Positions 46,701-58,505 of a DNA stretch of 64,000 nucleotides are shown here, in pieces. Every line of letters starts with the position of its first letter. Position 1 is the stretch's first letter. A program made the translations under genes and the position numbers. The stretch is from assembly GCA_037903355.1 (NCBI GenBank), contig JBAJFE010000023.1, positions 1,364,001 to 1,428,000 of the forward strand, written 5' to 3'. Origin of the DNA: Trichuris trichiura. Taxonomy: Eukaryota; Nematoda; Enoplea; Trichinellida; Trichuridae. The notes under the pieces are model-generated. The model saw nothing but the letters and a program-made list of their open reading frames with translations. It was not told the DNA's origin and ran no database searches.

Positions 46701-48098
46701 CTGCGAATTAATGTTCTTTTTTGTTAACAATTGAAGATGTTCGCGTAACGGCTTCTGTCAAGAGTTTATTGCTAGCCGGCAAAAGTGTACGCGGTAATGC
46801 GTGTCGTCTTTTGCTACTTCCGTTGGCCAAATCCTATAGTTTTCAAAAGTCGTATATTAGCCATTAGCTATCCGGCGGGCCAATCTCCTTGTTCAAGCAA
46901 CAATATAAGGTAAGATTATTATTTCGGCTGCATTCCAGCGTTTCAGGGTTGTTAGGCTTCGCCGCAGAGACGATGTTTTTTTTAGAGCTGATAAAGATGT
47001 AAGGTAGCGCTGTTTTTCGGCGACTGCAAAGCGCCTCGTAAATAAGAACTTTTTTCTCTGCTTTCAAACGTCTGACGCGCGCTTAAAGTCTTTGCGGTTG
47101 TTTTTCTTATCTGAAGTTTTCGAGCGGACCAAGTTATGTTTTGGCATTCGTTGCAACTACTCAATTAAATACGCCTATAATCATTAATAGTAAAGGTTGG
47201 AAATCTCTCGCTTTGTAGTTTAATAATTGAAGAAAATATTTTTCTTATTATTAATAGAGGTATCCAACATTACGTATTACTATTAATGCATCAAAGGAAG
47301 CGCTTTTCGAAATTTCCGTCGGCATTTTACTTGGCCGTTTGAGGAAGAAGATGGTATACGTTAAATCCTTGAAGCTTGCTTGAATAAGTGACCGTCATTT
47401 CGCTGAAATTGTGATTGATAGTTTTTTTGCCTTATCATTTCTCTTTATTGAATTTTTTTTTAAAAGTAGAGCTTTCAGCGTAACTTTGTCCCGTCATCAT
47501 AGGTTGCTGTCTCGCGAACACGCGTCGACTGCTCTTCGCAAAGTTGCGGAAGCTGTTTTGCAAAACTTTTCTCCTCCGCATGTCAACAATCCAATTTTCA
47601 TAAGGCGTGGCACCATCCAAGCGTTGATGAAGACGCGGGAGGGAAATTCTTTCCGCGTACTATTTGGCTGAACAATTTCGACCGACCACCGGTCCGCTAA
47701 GCCAACGAAGTCGTAAGTTGTCGTCGTAACCGCAGCCGATCGCTTTTCGATCATTGAAAGAAGTTTTTCCTTGAAGAGATTCCGCTTTTTGCATTTTTCA
47801 TTTCGCAGACGCATTCCTTTGACGTTGGCCGATTCTTCAAGTTCGCCTAATTTCCCATTGCCGCTTAATTGAAATGTGTTTTTTCAAAAGGCGGCTGTCG
47901 TTTTTAAAACTTTTCCTATTACTTCCTTTTGACTGAGTGGGGTTGATTTTCTTCTTTTTTTTAAAATATAAATTAGGTTTCGAGTTAGGCAATGCAGTCG
48001 GTTAACGAAGCTGCGGTCAAGTTTGTTCAGTGAAAACTTGAATCCACTGTTACCTTAATGTACCTTTCTCGCCGTAGCAGAAGCGCGCCATTTCGAAA
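43757..48098. other. 4.3-kb stretch, no firmly supported gene
   Basis: The open frames at 45988-46658 (+), 46304-46561 (-) and 47411-47814 (both strands) are the longest. The 46304-46561 and 47497-47814 minus frames have plausible codon use but no recognisable domain and no clear splice partners. They could be exons of an unrecognised minus-strand gene. Confidence 0.35.
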
Positions 48099-48099
48099 G

Positions 48100-48145
<46 letters not shown>

Positions 48146-48253
48146 GAAAATGTACGTTCTTGGACTGTAGGTTTTCATCATTAATCTGTTTCTTTTTACG
48201 GAGTATATCCCGTTAAGGATAAGCTTAACGGGGCATACTCCATAAAAATGGAC

Positions 48254-48364
<111 letters not shown>

Positions 48365-48427
48365 TTGAAGTGTCTTTATTACGGATCAGTTGTCCCGTTG
48401 ATATATACAATAAACGTGAAAATTTCT

Positions 48428-48470
48428 CCGGAACTTTCGGGTCTGTCGCGACTCGTCTTCAGTGGTCAAG
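48428..48470 (-). ncRNA. hammerhead core in the left arm of the 48.4-kb palindrome
   Basis: On the minus strand: CTGAAGA (48462-48456), stem II CGAGTC...GACCCG with one mismatch, and GAAA (48438-48435). Confidence 0.65.
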
Positions 48471-48494
48471 GATGTGTAATAACTACGCACATCC

Positions 48495-48537
48495 TTGACC
48501 GCTGAAAGACGGGTCGCGGCAGACCCGAAAGCTCCGG
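48495..48537 (+). ncRNA. hammerhead core in the right arm of the 48.4-kb palindrome
   Basis: CTGAAAGA (48502-48509) has one extra A in the conserved box. Stem II CGGGTC...GACCCG and GAAA (48527-48530) are intact. Probably decayed or inactive. Confidence 0.55.
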
Positions 48538-48666
48538 AGAAATTTTCACGTTTATTGTATATATCAACGGGACAATCAATTAAAGACAATAAAGACACTT
48601 CAATATGAAAACATATAGTCCCGTACAAAAACATCATAGTATTATTATTATTATTTTTTCTTTTTG

Positions 48667-48732
48667 GTTGTTCCTCTGGTTCATGGGTTTGGCCTGTTCC
48701 AACAGGCCAAACCCGTGAACCAGAGGAACAAC
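48667..48732. repeat. 32-bp-arm hairpin
   Basis: GTTGTTCCTCTGGTTCATGG, continuing to CCTGTT, is followed after two bases by its reverse complement with a single mismatch. It lies between ATT tracts. Confidence 0.9.
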
Positions 48733-48778
48733 TATGGAACAACCAAAGCCTGTTAAAAGACACTCAGTCTTTCGAAAA

Positions 48779-48823
<45 letters not shown>

Positions 48824-49058
48824 TGTATTATACTATATTATATTATTATTTTCTTTTTTCTGTTTTTCTTCTTAACAAGTTTTTTTAATTGTTCTTCTAA
48901 AATTATTTTAAATTGTTCTATTATTATTATTATTATTATTATTTTGGAAATGTACGTTCTTGGTACGGGATTGGGGGTTTTCATCATTAATCTGTTTCTT
49001 TTTACGGAGTATGTCCCGTTAAGGATAACCTTAACGGGATTTACTCCGTAGAAATGAA

Positions 49059-49091
<33 letters not shown>

Positions 49092-49095
49092 GTTG

Positions 49096-49518
49096 TTGTT
49101 GTTACTTATTATTATCTCTCTTCGATGTACGCAAGCGAATGGTTAGTTCGTATAAAGGAAACTTCCTTATTAGGATTTGATTTGTTTTCTTTCGTTGACA
49201 AAGGCAAAAGCATTAGCTGTTTTTTTCAGAGCACTTTTTGAGGAAGCAGAAATATCTTTGCCCACGTTGACTTGGTTAACCCGAATCTCTTTCTAATTTG
49301 GGCAAATGTCTTTTTTTGGCCAAAAAGTAGCAGAACTGTGCTTATAGGCACTCGAATGTTCGCCGTGCGTGATGCTTAATTTGCATTTTTTTGCCCTAAC
49401 GGGTCGTTTACAAATGGGCAATAATTGTATGTACGACGAGCAGCGCCACCTCTTATCTGCTTATTAAATTTATACGCGTACTGTTCAGTTAAGGGGTATA
49501 TTTTGAACGTGTGATAGA
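49096..49518 (+). other. upstream region of the MFSD12-like gene
   Basis: Presumed promoter and 5' UTR. No specific element is named. Confidence 0.35.
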
Positions 49519-52500
49519 ATGGTTTTACTTATGGAGACTTCTCCCGTCTGCGAGCTGACATATTTCAGGGTCATGATTGACAGTAGCACTGAAGACAGCG
49601 ACCGTCAGTGCATTGTGTCGGTTGTTGGCCACGGCGAAAATGGCGAACAACCATTTCCCGAAGAAGCTACGGGTTTGTCGGTTTGGAGACGAGTGGCTTT
49701 CGGTTTTGGTCACGTTTACAACGATCTCTGCGCCAGCATGTGGTTTTCCTACCTGTTAGTATTCTTCAAGAAAGTATTACTTTTTTCCGGACCGGCGGCA
49801 GGTACGCAGCTTCAACTTTTTCCCCGCAAACTGTTTTGCTATTTCCAAGTATGCTAATTATTAAGTATCCGGTTAATATTCACTTTTCGCCTTGCGTTTT
49901 TAATTTGTCGCCGTCAAATGTTTTCGCGCGCGCGCCCCGACTTATCACTGCCTACTTTATAGGACATATATTTTTGATTGGACAAATATCCGATGCTATT
50001 GCTACGCCAATAGTTGGCTTCGAGTCGGACCGCACCGACAACTACCAAGTATGCATCCGCTACGGTCGGCGCAAGTCTTTGCATTTGATAGGTTGCAATT
50101 GTGTTGGCTTTTTCTGAGCTCGGCTAACCGACGACGCTTTGTTGCTTCAGGAACGCTTTTGGTGTTTGCATCCTTTGCTTTTCTATTCATGAGATGCTTT
50201 GGGTGCACTTACGGGACCGGTCGGTCGACGCCCGAATGGGTTCAACTGATCTATTACGCACCGTTTGTTGTCATCTTTCAACTCGGTTGGGCTTCGGTGC
50301 AAATTGGTCATTTGGCACTTATCCCGGAACTTTCACCATATAAGGACGAACGAGCAACCCTTAATGGCATCAGGTAATGTTCAACTACGCAATTAAGCTT
50401 CTTTCTTCACTCGCTGTCTTATTGAAGATACGCGTTCACAGTGTTTGCCAGCATTGTTACCTTTGCCCTTGTATACTTGTTTGTTGGGCAGGATGCCGTA
50501 CACAGCGATGTTACTCCACACGACGCGGTCGGTTTTAGCGTAAGACCACTTTTCCATTCGTTAATTCGACCATTGACGGCATATAATTATTGAAACTTTT
50601 TTTAAATATCATATAAAATAGCTCTCAAGAACATACGTGACAGTCGCCTGCTGCGTCTCCGAGTAATCATACGAAGTTGTCAACTCGGATGGCAGCTAAA
50701 TTTACGTTATTCTTATAGGTGCGGATATATATATATTGTCTCCATTAAGGCTTTTTATTTATTTCACCAAAATTAATTAGATAATTTGCATATTTTAAAG
50801 CTATTAAGTAGAGGCACAGCGCACTTGTATTCTCTCAAAGGGTTGAAAATGTTTGTTTTGATGATTAGTGCATTTCCGCAACGCTTATCGTGGAATGTGT
50901 TGACTTGAAAACTTTAGTCTGATTCTAATTTCTTATATTAGCTTTTAAGCTAACGAAACTGCAGTACGGAAAGGCGCATCATCTGTTATCTTCCTCTCCG
51001 TATCGCCATAGTCTAGCTTAACTTATCGCGAGCGAGGCGTTGATATCACAGCTTTTTGCCGTTACTGATTGATTTGCTGCGTAGAACAAACATTTTTCTT
51101 TGAGCTCTCGCGAATTGAAGATATTTTTATTGGTTCATCGCGGAAGTAGGTTGTTTTTAATTTTCGGGTAAACAGGAGGGGTAGCGTAGTAGCGTTAGTA
51201 CTTTCAACCATTAACGATTCAGCCTCAACGAAAAGTGAAGGCATCGTGGGACGCGTTGCCTTCGAACTGAAGTTCAAAATCATTATTATTATCGTCTTTT
51301 AACGATGCTCAGTTCGCGAGGAACTGTTTTTAGACGGTTAAGCCATTTTCGCGCGCGCGCGTATCATCTCGCTAAGATAAACTCGTCCAAAGTATTTAGT
51401 ACGTTTTCCTATGCATTTTAGAAATGATTTCCCTTTTCCGCTAGCGTTTAGCTTGCCAACGACATTTCTTAAAATGGAACTGGGCTGTGACAGCTCCCGC
51501 CAACAATTTCTTGCGCTAACAAGTTTGCTTTTCCTAGTTTTTGTAGATTTGTGTACAAAACTTAAAATAAACTGTCGGTCTGTTGTGAACTTTCTTTTTT
51601 GAGTAGATTATCATCGATCGACAGATTTTGCGCTTTTTCTTGACAATATGCTCAACTTGACTGTGATTTGTTTGTTTTTGTTTTATTTACGTTGTTTCTT
51701 TATGCGTGGCCTAATGGCGTTGCTGTAATTTTTCCAAGTCCTCTTTTCACCCTTGGCGATGTCGCATTACAGGCAATGTTTTGTTTTGCAGACTGTTGGC
51801 TTCATTGTTACGGGTGTTGGTTTGGCTTTTTCGATTTTATTTCATCTGGGCATCCGTGAAGTTCGACCCGTCAGTGCTTTTATACGCGATCACTTTGACA
51901 ACGATGATAGCGTTGTTGACAACGAAAGTACAGTTGACAGGAAAGCTGCTAACGTTACGTGGCGCCATTGGTTAAAGAACAACCAGTTTTACTTGATCAG
52001 TTTGTTTTATATGCTCATTCGTCTGTTCAACAATGTCACTATGACCTACTTGCCGCTTTACATTTTGGAGACGCAAAATTTGAACAAGGTACGATTCGTC
52101 TGCGAAAATTGCGCTACTAGTTTTTGCATACATTAATTTGACGCTGACTAGCCGCTTATGCAAATTCGTGTCCAATTATTTGCTTTCCTTATGACGTATC
52201 ATTGTTAGAAATCGAGTTCTTTGTGAACGGATGCTGAAAGTTCATATCCGTTTTTTCAAACTGCTGTTGTTCAATGAGTCATCCATCATAAGCACTTTAC
52301 GAATGTAAAATGAGGCGGAACGATGACCACGTGACACTGTCAAGATATGTCGTTTTGCTTTGGGTATTCATTGAACAAAACAGCTACTCACTGGTTGCTT
52401 ACTTAAGAATGTTTCGAAAAATTATAATGTCTCCTTGTGAGGAGTGTAGGATTTATGTTAATTTTATTTTAGGCTACTACATGGCAGTTACTGTAATCGG

Positions 52501-54009
52501 TAAGGGTCGAAATCCCGAATAGGCCGAAAATACACTCTACAGTGTGGTATTGGGACAGTAGCGCATTGGTATCTTCTATATAAGGAATGTATTCAAGTAG
52601 AGGCGTCATTATTACTGGTCTTGTTCGATTAAGATTACTTACTTCGAATAAGACCAGTATAATAACGCTTCTATTCGGATACATTCCTTATATAGAAGAT
52701 GCCAATGCACAACTCCCACATGGCCACACTTTGCAGTGTATTTTCGTCCTCTTCGGGATTTTGACCCCAACCGTATTTGAATACGTAGTAAAATTTCGAC
52801 TGTGCGAATTTCGGCTTAGCCATCGAGGTGACAAGAAAAATTCAAATTTATTTTTAAAGATCCGTTCTAAGCACTTTTTTGTTTGAAAGCGATTCATCAA
52901 CGAGGGTACCATTTAAAGTTGACAAGGCGTCCAGGATTCGTTTGCAATAATTTCGAAAATTAACTTAGCAGACTGGCGCGCGGTGTAATTTGAAACAAGG
53001 CGGGTTTTTCCAAAAGCAAAAGTAGAAAAGGAAGATAATAAAGCTAAACACGGTTTGCTTGGAAGAATCACGCAGGAATAACAGCAATAATAATAATAAT
53101 AAAAAGAAGGATGTCTTTGAGGGGCAGAGTAGAAATGGCGGGAAAATAAGGGACCTTCCCTCGGCAAGTGGTTGGCTAACGATTTTCGGTTTTTGAAAAG
53201 TGTTTATTTTCTTCCCGCCTTAGCTAGTTTTGTTGTTCCTGCCGACTTGTTTTTACGCGCGAGACGATTCATATGCATTGATATTTCTTTTTTCGAATTG
53301 CAGATGAACATTGCCACCGTGCCGCTTGCCGTGTACATTTCAAGTTTCTTCACGTCAACGCTGTTCAGCTTTCGCTACGTGACTCGAGTTTCGGGCCGGA
53401 AAGTAAGAACCGCTTTGATCCAACTTTGTTTTTAAGCTTTAACTTAAATTCACTTTTTTTTAAAGCTCAGTTCTCTGGTTGGAATAATAATTGGCGTTTG
53501 CGCCAGCGGTTGGATGTGGTACCACGAGTTGGGCATGCAGATATACGGCGTGGCCATTTTGCTTGGCATATCCGCTGCCATACTGATCATAAACGCCTTA
53601 GCTCTAACCGCCGACCTTATCAACAAGAGCACAGTATGCTTTATTAGGTTTTGCGATGCTTTTATTTAGCTACAAACTTCTTCAGGAAAGCGGCGCGTTT
53701 GTTTTTGGTGCAATGAGCTTTTTTGACAAAATGCTTACCGGCGTAGGCGTGCAGATCATTCAATCCGTCGAACCGATGTGCGCGTAAGTTAAACATTGAA
53801 AAGCGTATTTTTTTAAAAAAAGAACTAATTCCCTCCCTGTGCCACATTGCAGCGGTCTAACGTGCGAGAAACGAAATCTCTATTTCAAGTATGTGATGGT
53901 ATGCATTCCAAGCGCTTCACTGCTGCTTGCACTTATCACGCTCATTCTTCTTTGGCCTCAGAAGGTGGGCCAACCGCTACCTGATATCGAACCGGTCGAC
54001 AGATTTTAG
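49519..54009 (+). CDS. MFSD12-like major facilitator transporter
   Basis: Nine exons keep one frame, 1566 bases, 521 residues: 49519-49801, 49963-50091, 50151-50373, 50428-50539, 51792-52088, 53304-53402, 53466-53633, 53686-53783 and 53853-54009. The match to animal MFSD12 runs the whole length: GFGHVYNDLCASMWFSYLL (TM1), GQISDAIATPIVGFESDR with the MFS cytosolic D-R motif, RYGRRKSLHLIG, PYKDERATLNGIRYAFTVF, GVGLAFSILFHLGIRE, a central loop, then WLKNNQFYLISLFYMLIRL, TADLINKSTESGAFVFGAMS and FFDKMLTGVGVQIIQSVEP, ending in LITLILLWP. Human MFSD12 is needed for cysteine import into lysosomes and melanosomes. The residue order and the SGAFVxGxMSFxDK signature make the family call strong; the substrate in this animal is inferred. 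The intron between exons 5 and 6 hosts a fold-back element. Confidence 0.93.
52504..52767. mobile_element. 264-bp fold-back (palindromic MITE-like) element
   Basis: Both ends read GGGTC(A/G)AAATCCCGAA inward. The arms (TCTTCTATATAAGGAATGTA, then ACTGGTCTTGTTCGA and their complements) pair around a short centre at about 52635. It has no coding capacity. It lies in an intron of the MFSD12-like gene. A second, window-truncated copy starts at 63857. Confidence 0.88.
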
Positions 54010-54235
54010 TATACCCATTGAAAAACCGGCGCTCCTGTCGGAATATAGCGCGTCGTTGTAATATTTGCAAAATACGACACGACCTTCGTTGTCAATCGTG
54101 CCCTTGATGCCGTAAACATTTAAGTAGGAAAAGTTTTATGCAAATTGGTTGGCCATGGCGACGCAGTCCATCCAGCGGCAAGAAACAGTGTAATACAAAG
54201 GGCGGCAATGGTTGACGTTTGGAAACAAAAAAGTT
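53977..54235 (-). other. coding-like antisense frames at the MFSD12 3' end
   Basis: A minus frame (54134-53977) reads YLNVYGIKGTIDNEG then RVVFCKYYNDALYSD. An overlapping frame one base off (54235-54120) has a signal-peptide-like run (TIAALCITLFLAAGWTA). The first faintly recalls the start of coatomer zeta (LDNDGxRLFAKYYDD), the second a secreted peptide. No ATG, no splice partner and overlap with the MFSD12 last exon make this unresolved. Confidence 0.25.
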
Positions 54236-57200
54236 CATTTATTCTTCCGTATGGATCTGCTGACGTCGAGAAGCTCTCGACCTTAGTCACTGTCAGGTTA
54301 GTGTTTGGCAGCAATAAACCATTCTTTGACACCCACTTTATATGCTGCATTTATTATTAATAGTAGTTTTCTTTGCCGATGCTTTTCCGTTCGGTTTCTA
54401 AAGCCTTCTAGGTATCCCGCCTATCCATTGTGCTCATATAGGACATGGTAAGTTTTGGACTTTATTTTTTCATAGCTATTCTTAATTCAAACTTTGTACG
54501 GATGGTTCATCTCCATCTCTTTTGACCTCCTGCAGCTATGTAGTGCCCAGCGATAGCTATAGGGCATTCCTACCGAAGAATCAGTACCCTTCCAAGTGAC
54601 TCGGCCTACCTGAAGGGACCAATGTTCAGGATGGCTTGTTGGCTCCCTGAGGCTATGTTGACAAGCTATATATGGGACAAAAGACATTTTGTGATACTAA
54701 ATGGAAGAAAAAGCCGCTGGACCGCGGCAGGATGTGCCGTATCTATCGATTTTGCGAACCGCTCAACGAATGAGCTAACAACTTTAGGTCCTATCGCAAC
54801 ACCAATTAGTTCAACTGAGCTGTATATGTGGTCATATAAGCTTCTTATGGACTTGGTAGATGTAATGGTTCGCCAAAGGCTCGTAATCAGTAAACAGATT
54901 TTGCAAACGCTGAAGGAATAACTTGTCAAGAGCTAACCCGCGTGACGTCTTGACCTTGAATGGAAAATCGTTTATACACCTCCTTCAGAGCGAAGCGGCG
55001 CCAGCTGCAACCCCGTTTACCAGATAATCCAAACGAAGATGATTTCTCCGCTCAGCGACATATGAAGGCGGGATGGAAAAGCTTGCTTTCGAAAAATGGC
55101 CAACAGCGAGCCAACAGCACCGCCGGGAATAGGCAGTTGCTTTCCGCGCCTACGAATTTTGGCAGTTCTCGCCTTGAGTCAACTGTGATTACGCGGCCGA
55201 GTTAATCATATGCAAATGCGGCATTGCAAAACAGCAGTTAACGATTTTGCCCCCGAGCGACGGAGTGACCGGAAATTAACGAGCCCGCTAGGAGAACATT
55301 AGGCGCGCAATATATTGCATCCATATTTGGTCAGATCGCCGCTGCTGCTGCTGCTGCTGCTGCCTCGGCGGGATTTGAATCGACCAGGCCGGAATGGGAT
55401 AGGCCTTATGAATAAGGAGGCTTTTGGCCAAGACTGGTCGTCGTCCAGCCGCGCCCAATTAGGCGGAAGAAACACCGGAAGCAAGACGTTAATCGATTGA
55501 TTTCAATTTTCAAAATCTTACATGAAAACAGTGCGTCATCGCTTCCTTATTGGGCCAATTAATTTGTCCGCGCGGTTCGACTTGGCTTTGAAGCGACTTA
55601 ACGAGCCGCCTTAGAAGGGAACCCATTGGATAACCCGCCTCAGACGCTACTGTCAGCTGGCTACCCGCTCGTTACGCGCAGTTGCTCGTAATGGCGTAGA
55701 TGCAATGGGAAGTGGATATGGTTCCATTGAAGACAGTAGAGACGGTGAATTCAAGCTCAGCTGTTTTGGCGCCTGTCAAAATAAGGACCTGAAGCTTCAA
55801 GTGCTATTACTTGAAGGTTTCAACTATGGGATCAGCCGTTTTAAATATTTCCTTGTTTGGATGCTAACAAATTCGCTCCATTTATGGCTCGTCCTTTGGA
55901 ACGTTGGAAAGCGGAGAAAAGCAACCGCTTAGCCTTGACCGGACTCGCTTACTGTGATTCCCCGTAGAGTAGCGAACAAGCGAGCGCCAACACACACCGA
56001 CGAGTCGACCAAGTTATGGACATAAATCCTACGGGATGTACTCTCTGCACTGAGCAAACGAACCGTAAATGAGCGTGCGCATTTGACGGGGCGACAAATC
56101 TGATTTTCTCTTGCCTTGCCTAATACGGCTAATTCGACTTGACATGGTTTGTGACCAAGCGCACTACCATAAAAGGGAATATACTTTGAAGAATCGTATT
56201 TTCAAAAGTCATACGCCACCGCAAGAACGTATAGATTAACTCTACTGCTTTGCATACGAGTTGATTACATGCAAATACTCCTTTCCGCTATTGGACGAGA
56301 TTTGCCTACGACATAATCGTAACATATAATCACTGCTAATGGATTTTCTTCCTTTCATTCAATGCTGCTATCTCAGGCGTCAAGTATGTAGCTACCCGCG
56401 TTGATAGAAGTCCTCGCAGAGATAATATTTTTGCTACATACAACCAAGTGTATATACTCACGCAAGGGAGTCGCTTTCCTTCTCTTTCAACCATAGCAGC
56501 TGGGAAACATGTTATTGAAGATTTCCAAACGAGGCTAGCCAATTGAAACGTTAAAACGGCAGTTGCAGCTTGTCGACGAACAAAAGATAATGGCGCCAAT
56601 CAATCTGCGTCTATTCTCTTTGGTTGACAGTTTTAAACAATCAGTCGACAAAGGAGCATCCCGAGGTGCGCATCCGTACGGATTTGCCGCCTCCAAGCTC
56701 CTGCCGTCCTTATTTTCCCGTTTGCAAAAAAATGGGCCCAAATCTATCCTTTTTCGAATGGATACTTGCTCATCGAAAATGGCCTTTACGCGTAGGGCGG
56801 TTTGGAAATTGGCCGCCAAGCTGAGCGTTCAACGTCGAACGATTTTTAAAAACGTCTCCCGCGCGCTGAAAAGCCGGCCATACCGGTCGATTTCTGGCGC
56901 GCTGCCATTCGATTTCTTCCGCCGGCGGGCGCCCGCGGTAGTCGTCGTGTTTGATCGACAACTACGGGACAAAATCGTTAACTTCCATTCATGCTGGCAG
57001 CGGCAGCCATTTCGATGGGTTTCCAAGCTTAGAAAAGGCTTCTTCGCGCTTGCCTGGTCGAAACGCCCTCGCGCGGCAGCCTCGTCGAAGAATAATCGGC
57101 CTTTCACCTTGAACCTGTATGCATATTTGCATGAGCAAACATTATCATGACAACTTGGACGGTCGAGCGATTTGTTGATGCCAACTGATGCGCAAATTTG

Positions 57201-58505
57201 CATAAAATCATTGGCAAAGCGGATTTTTTAAAAATAGAAACTTAAGGAAAGGTAAAGAAACGATGTACGCGTATGTGTGTCGAGACAAGTTTTTTTTTGA
57301 TTCTTCGCAGGGTAACGCTTGCGTGCGACGAAGAATTGAAGAACACTTTGTTGGCACAATCAACTGAAGGCCGTCGAACACAAACATCTGAAGAAGGCAG
57401 CGCGCGACGGGCATAGCGCCTTGTCAGTTCAACAATCATTCACGTTTTGATGGCAGAAATGAGATTACGATCGCAAAGGGGATGCTGGGGCGCTCAAAAT
57501 AATTTACGAACCCGTCCGTCTTTCCACGCCTCTGCCGGCCATCGGGTTAAAAAGCTGACCGCATTTGGCAGTCGGAAGCTGATTTGAAACAATGCCGTCG
57601 AAGTGCGTCAATAACGTACGGATATCTAGTCTTAACCATGCCGGTGGTGGAACTTGCTTTTCCTTTTCTTGGCCAACGCAGACGACGGTAAAGATCAATT
57701 TCCTAGATTTGAACTTGTCGTCCACGACTGCGCTTGACCAATCACGCTATGCATGCTGAATCGACCAGTCAATGGTCAAGAAGAAAAATCGGGCGACGAT
57801 CGGATGGAACAACCAGGAGAGACCCTTAAGGTGACCAGTCAGGTACCGTTCAGGTCGGTTATTCTTATTAGCCGAATGTCATTGGCCGGAAATGGGCGGC
57901 AGATTTTATCGTAAGCAATTTGAATGACCAGTTGTCGAAAGGGCTTTTCATTTTGCCTACTTGGCCAAGCCGGAAGTGCACCCGGCCGGCGGAAACGTTT
58001 CTTGGCGGGTCGTTGCGGCCAGAAACCCGCTATTTCCCACTTTTTCCTAGTCTGCCCGTTCAAGAAGCTAAAGCGTTGCATTTTCGCAACGCGCTCTTCC
58101 CGTTGTTGTCCAATTGTAGCACTCACCGAAATCGCTTTCTAATCAATATTGTCCATTTTAAACGCATAACGATTATTCCACGCTCGAAAAACTATTGATT
58201 CCGTTGGCCAAGTGCTCGCCGGCATTTCTTCCAAAGAGCCCTAGCGACGTTTTCAAGCTCGTATGCCCCCACCCACCCCACCCCCATATTTGGTCTTTGC
58301 GCCAATTATCCGTTGGATTTACTTTTTACCAAAACCGGAAATAGCGGGATTTTCCCAACCCCCACTTTTTGTTAGCCTTTTTTTATCGCCGGAGTGCGCC
58401 CCTGGAACGCGCTTTGCTTTAGCTCGACCTGACAAGGTAATTTTGATCATCTCACGTGACAGTCCATTTTCAGTAAAGCCGAAAGACCATCGGCTCAGCC
58501 GTGCT
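54236..58505. other. 4.3-kb stretch upstream of the SYD-1-type gene, no firm gene
   Basis: GC-richer than the left half. Several open frames (54622-54921, 54960-55205, 56563-57150 on + and 56829-57203 on -) overlap on both strands and show no domain. A (GCT)7 tract lies at 55341-55363. Multiple ATGCAAAT octamers occur (about 54138, 55210, 56269, 57124, 57193). It probably contains the 5' regulatory region of the downstream gene. Confidence 0.4.
55341..55363. repeat. (GCT)n microsatellite, about 7 units
   Basis: CTG/GCT trinucleotide run, non-coding as far as can be judged. Confidence 0.9.

Larger units (their letters stand above)
48366..48602. repeat. 237-bp palindrome of two head-to-head PLE tails, each with a hammerhead core
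   Basis: The arms mirror each other around 48478 (GATGTGT|AATAACT|ACGCACATC). The outer parts differ by a small indel next to TTGTCCCG. Both arms contain TCCCGTTGATATATACAATA and CGTGAAAATTTCTCCGG, and the hammerhead cores listed separately. Confidence 0.9.

Noticed and set aside
55300..55500. tRNA-like region around GGGATTTGAATCGACC
   Set aside because: No matching acceptor stem or anticodon arm could be folded; the neighbouring (GCT)n explains the structure.
56563..57203. 195-residue open frame (+) with a 124-residue antisense frame
   Set aside because: Both strands are open in GC-richer DNA, composition is random-like and no domain or splice signals support either.
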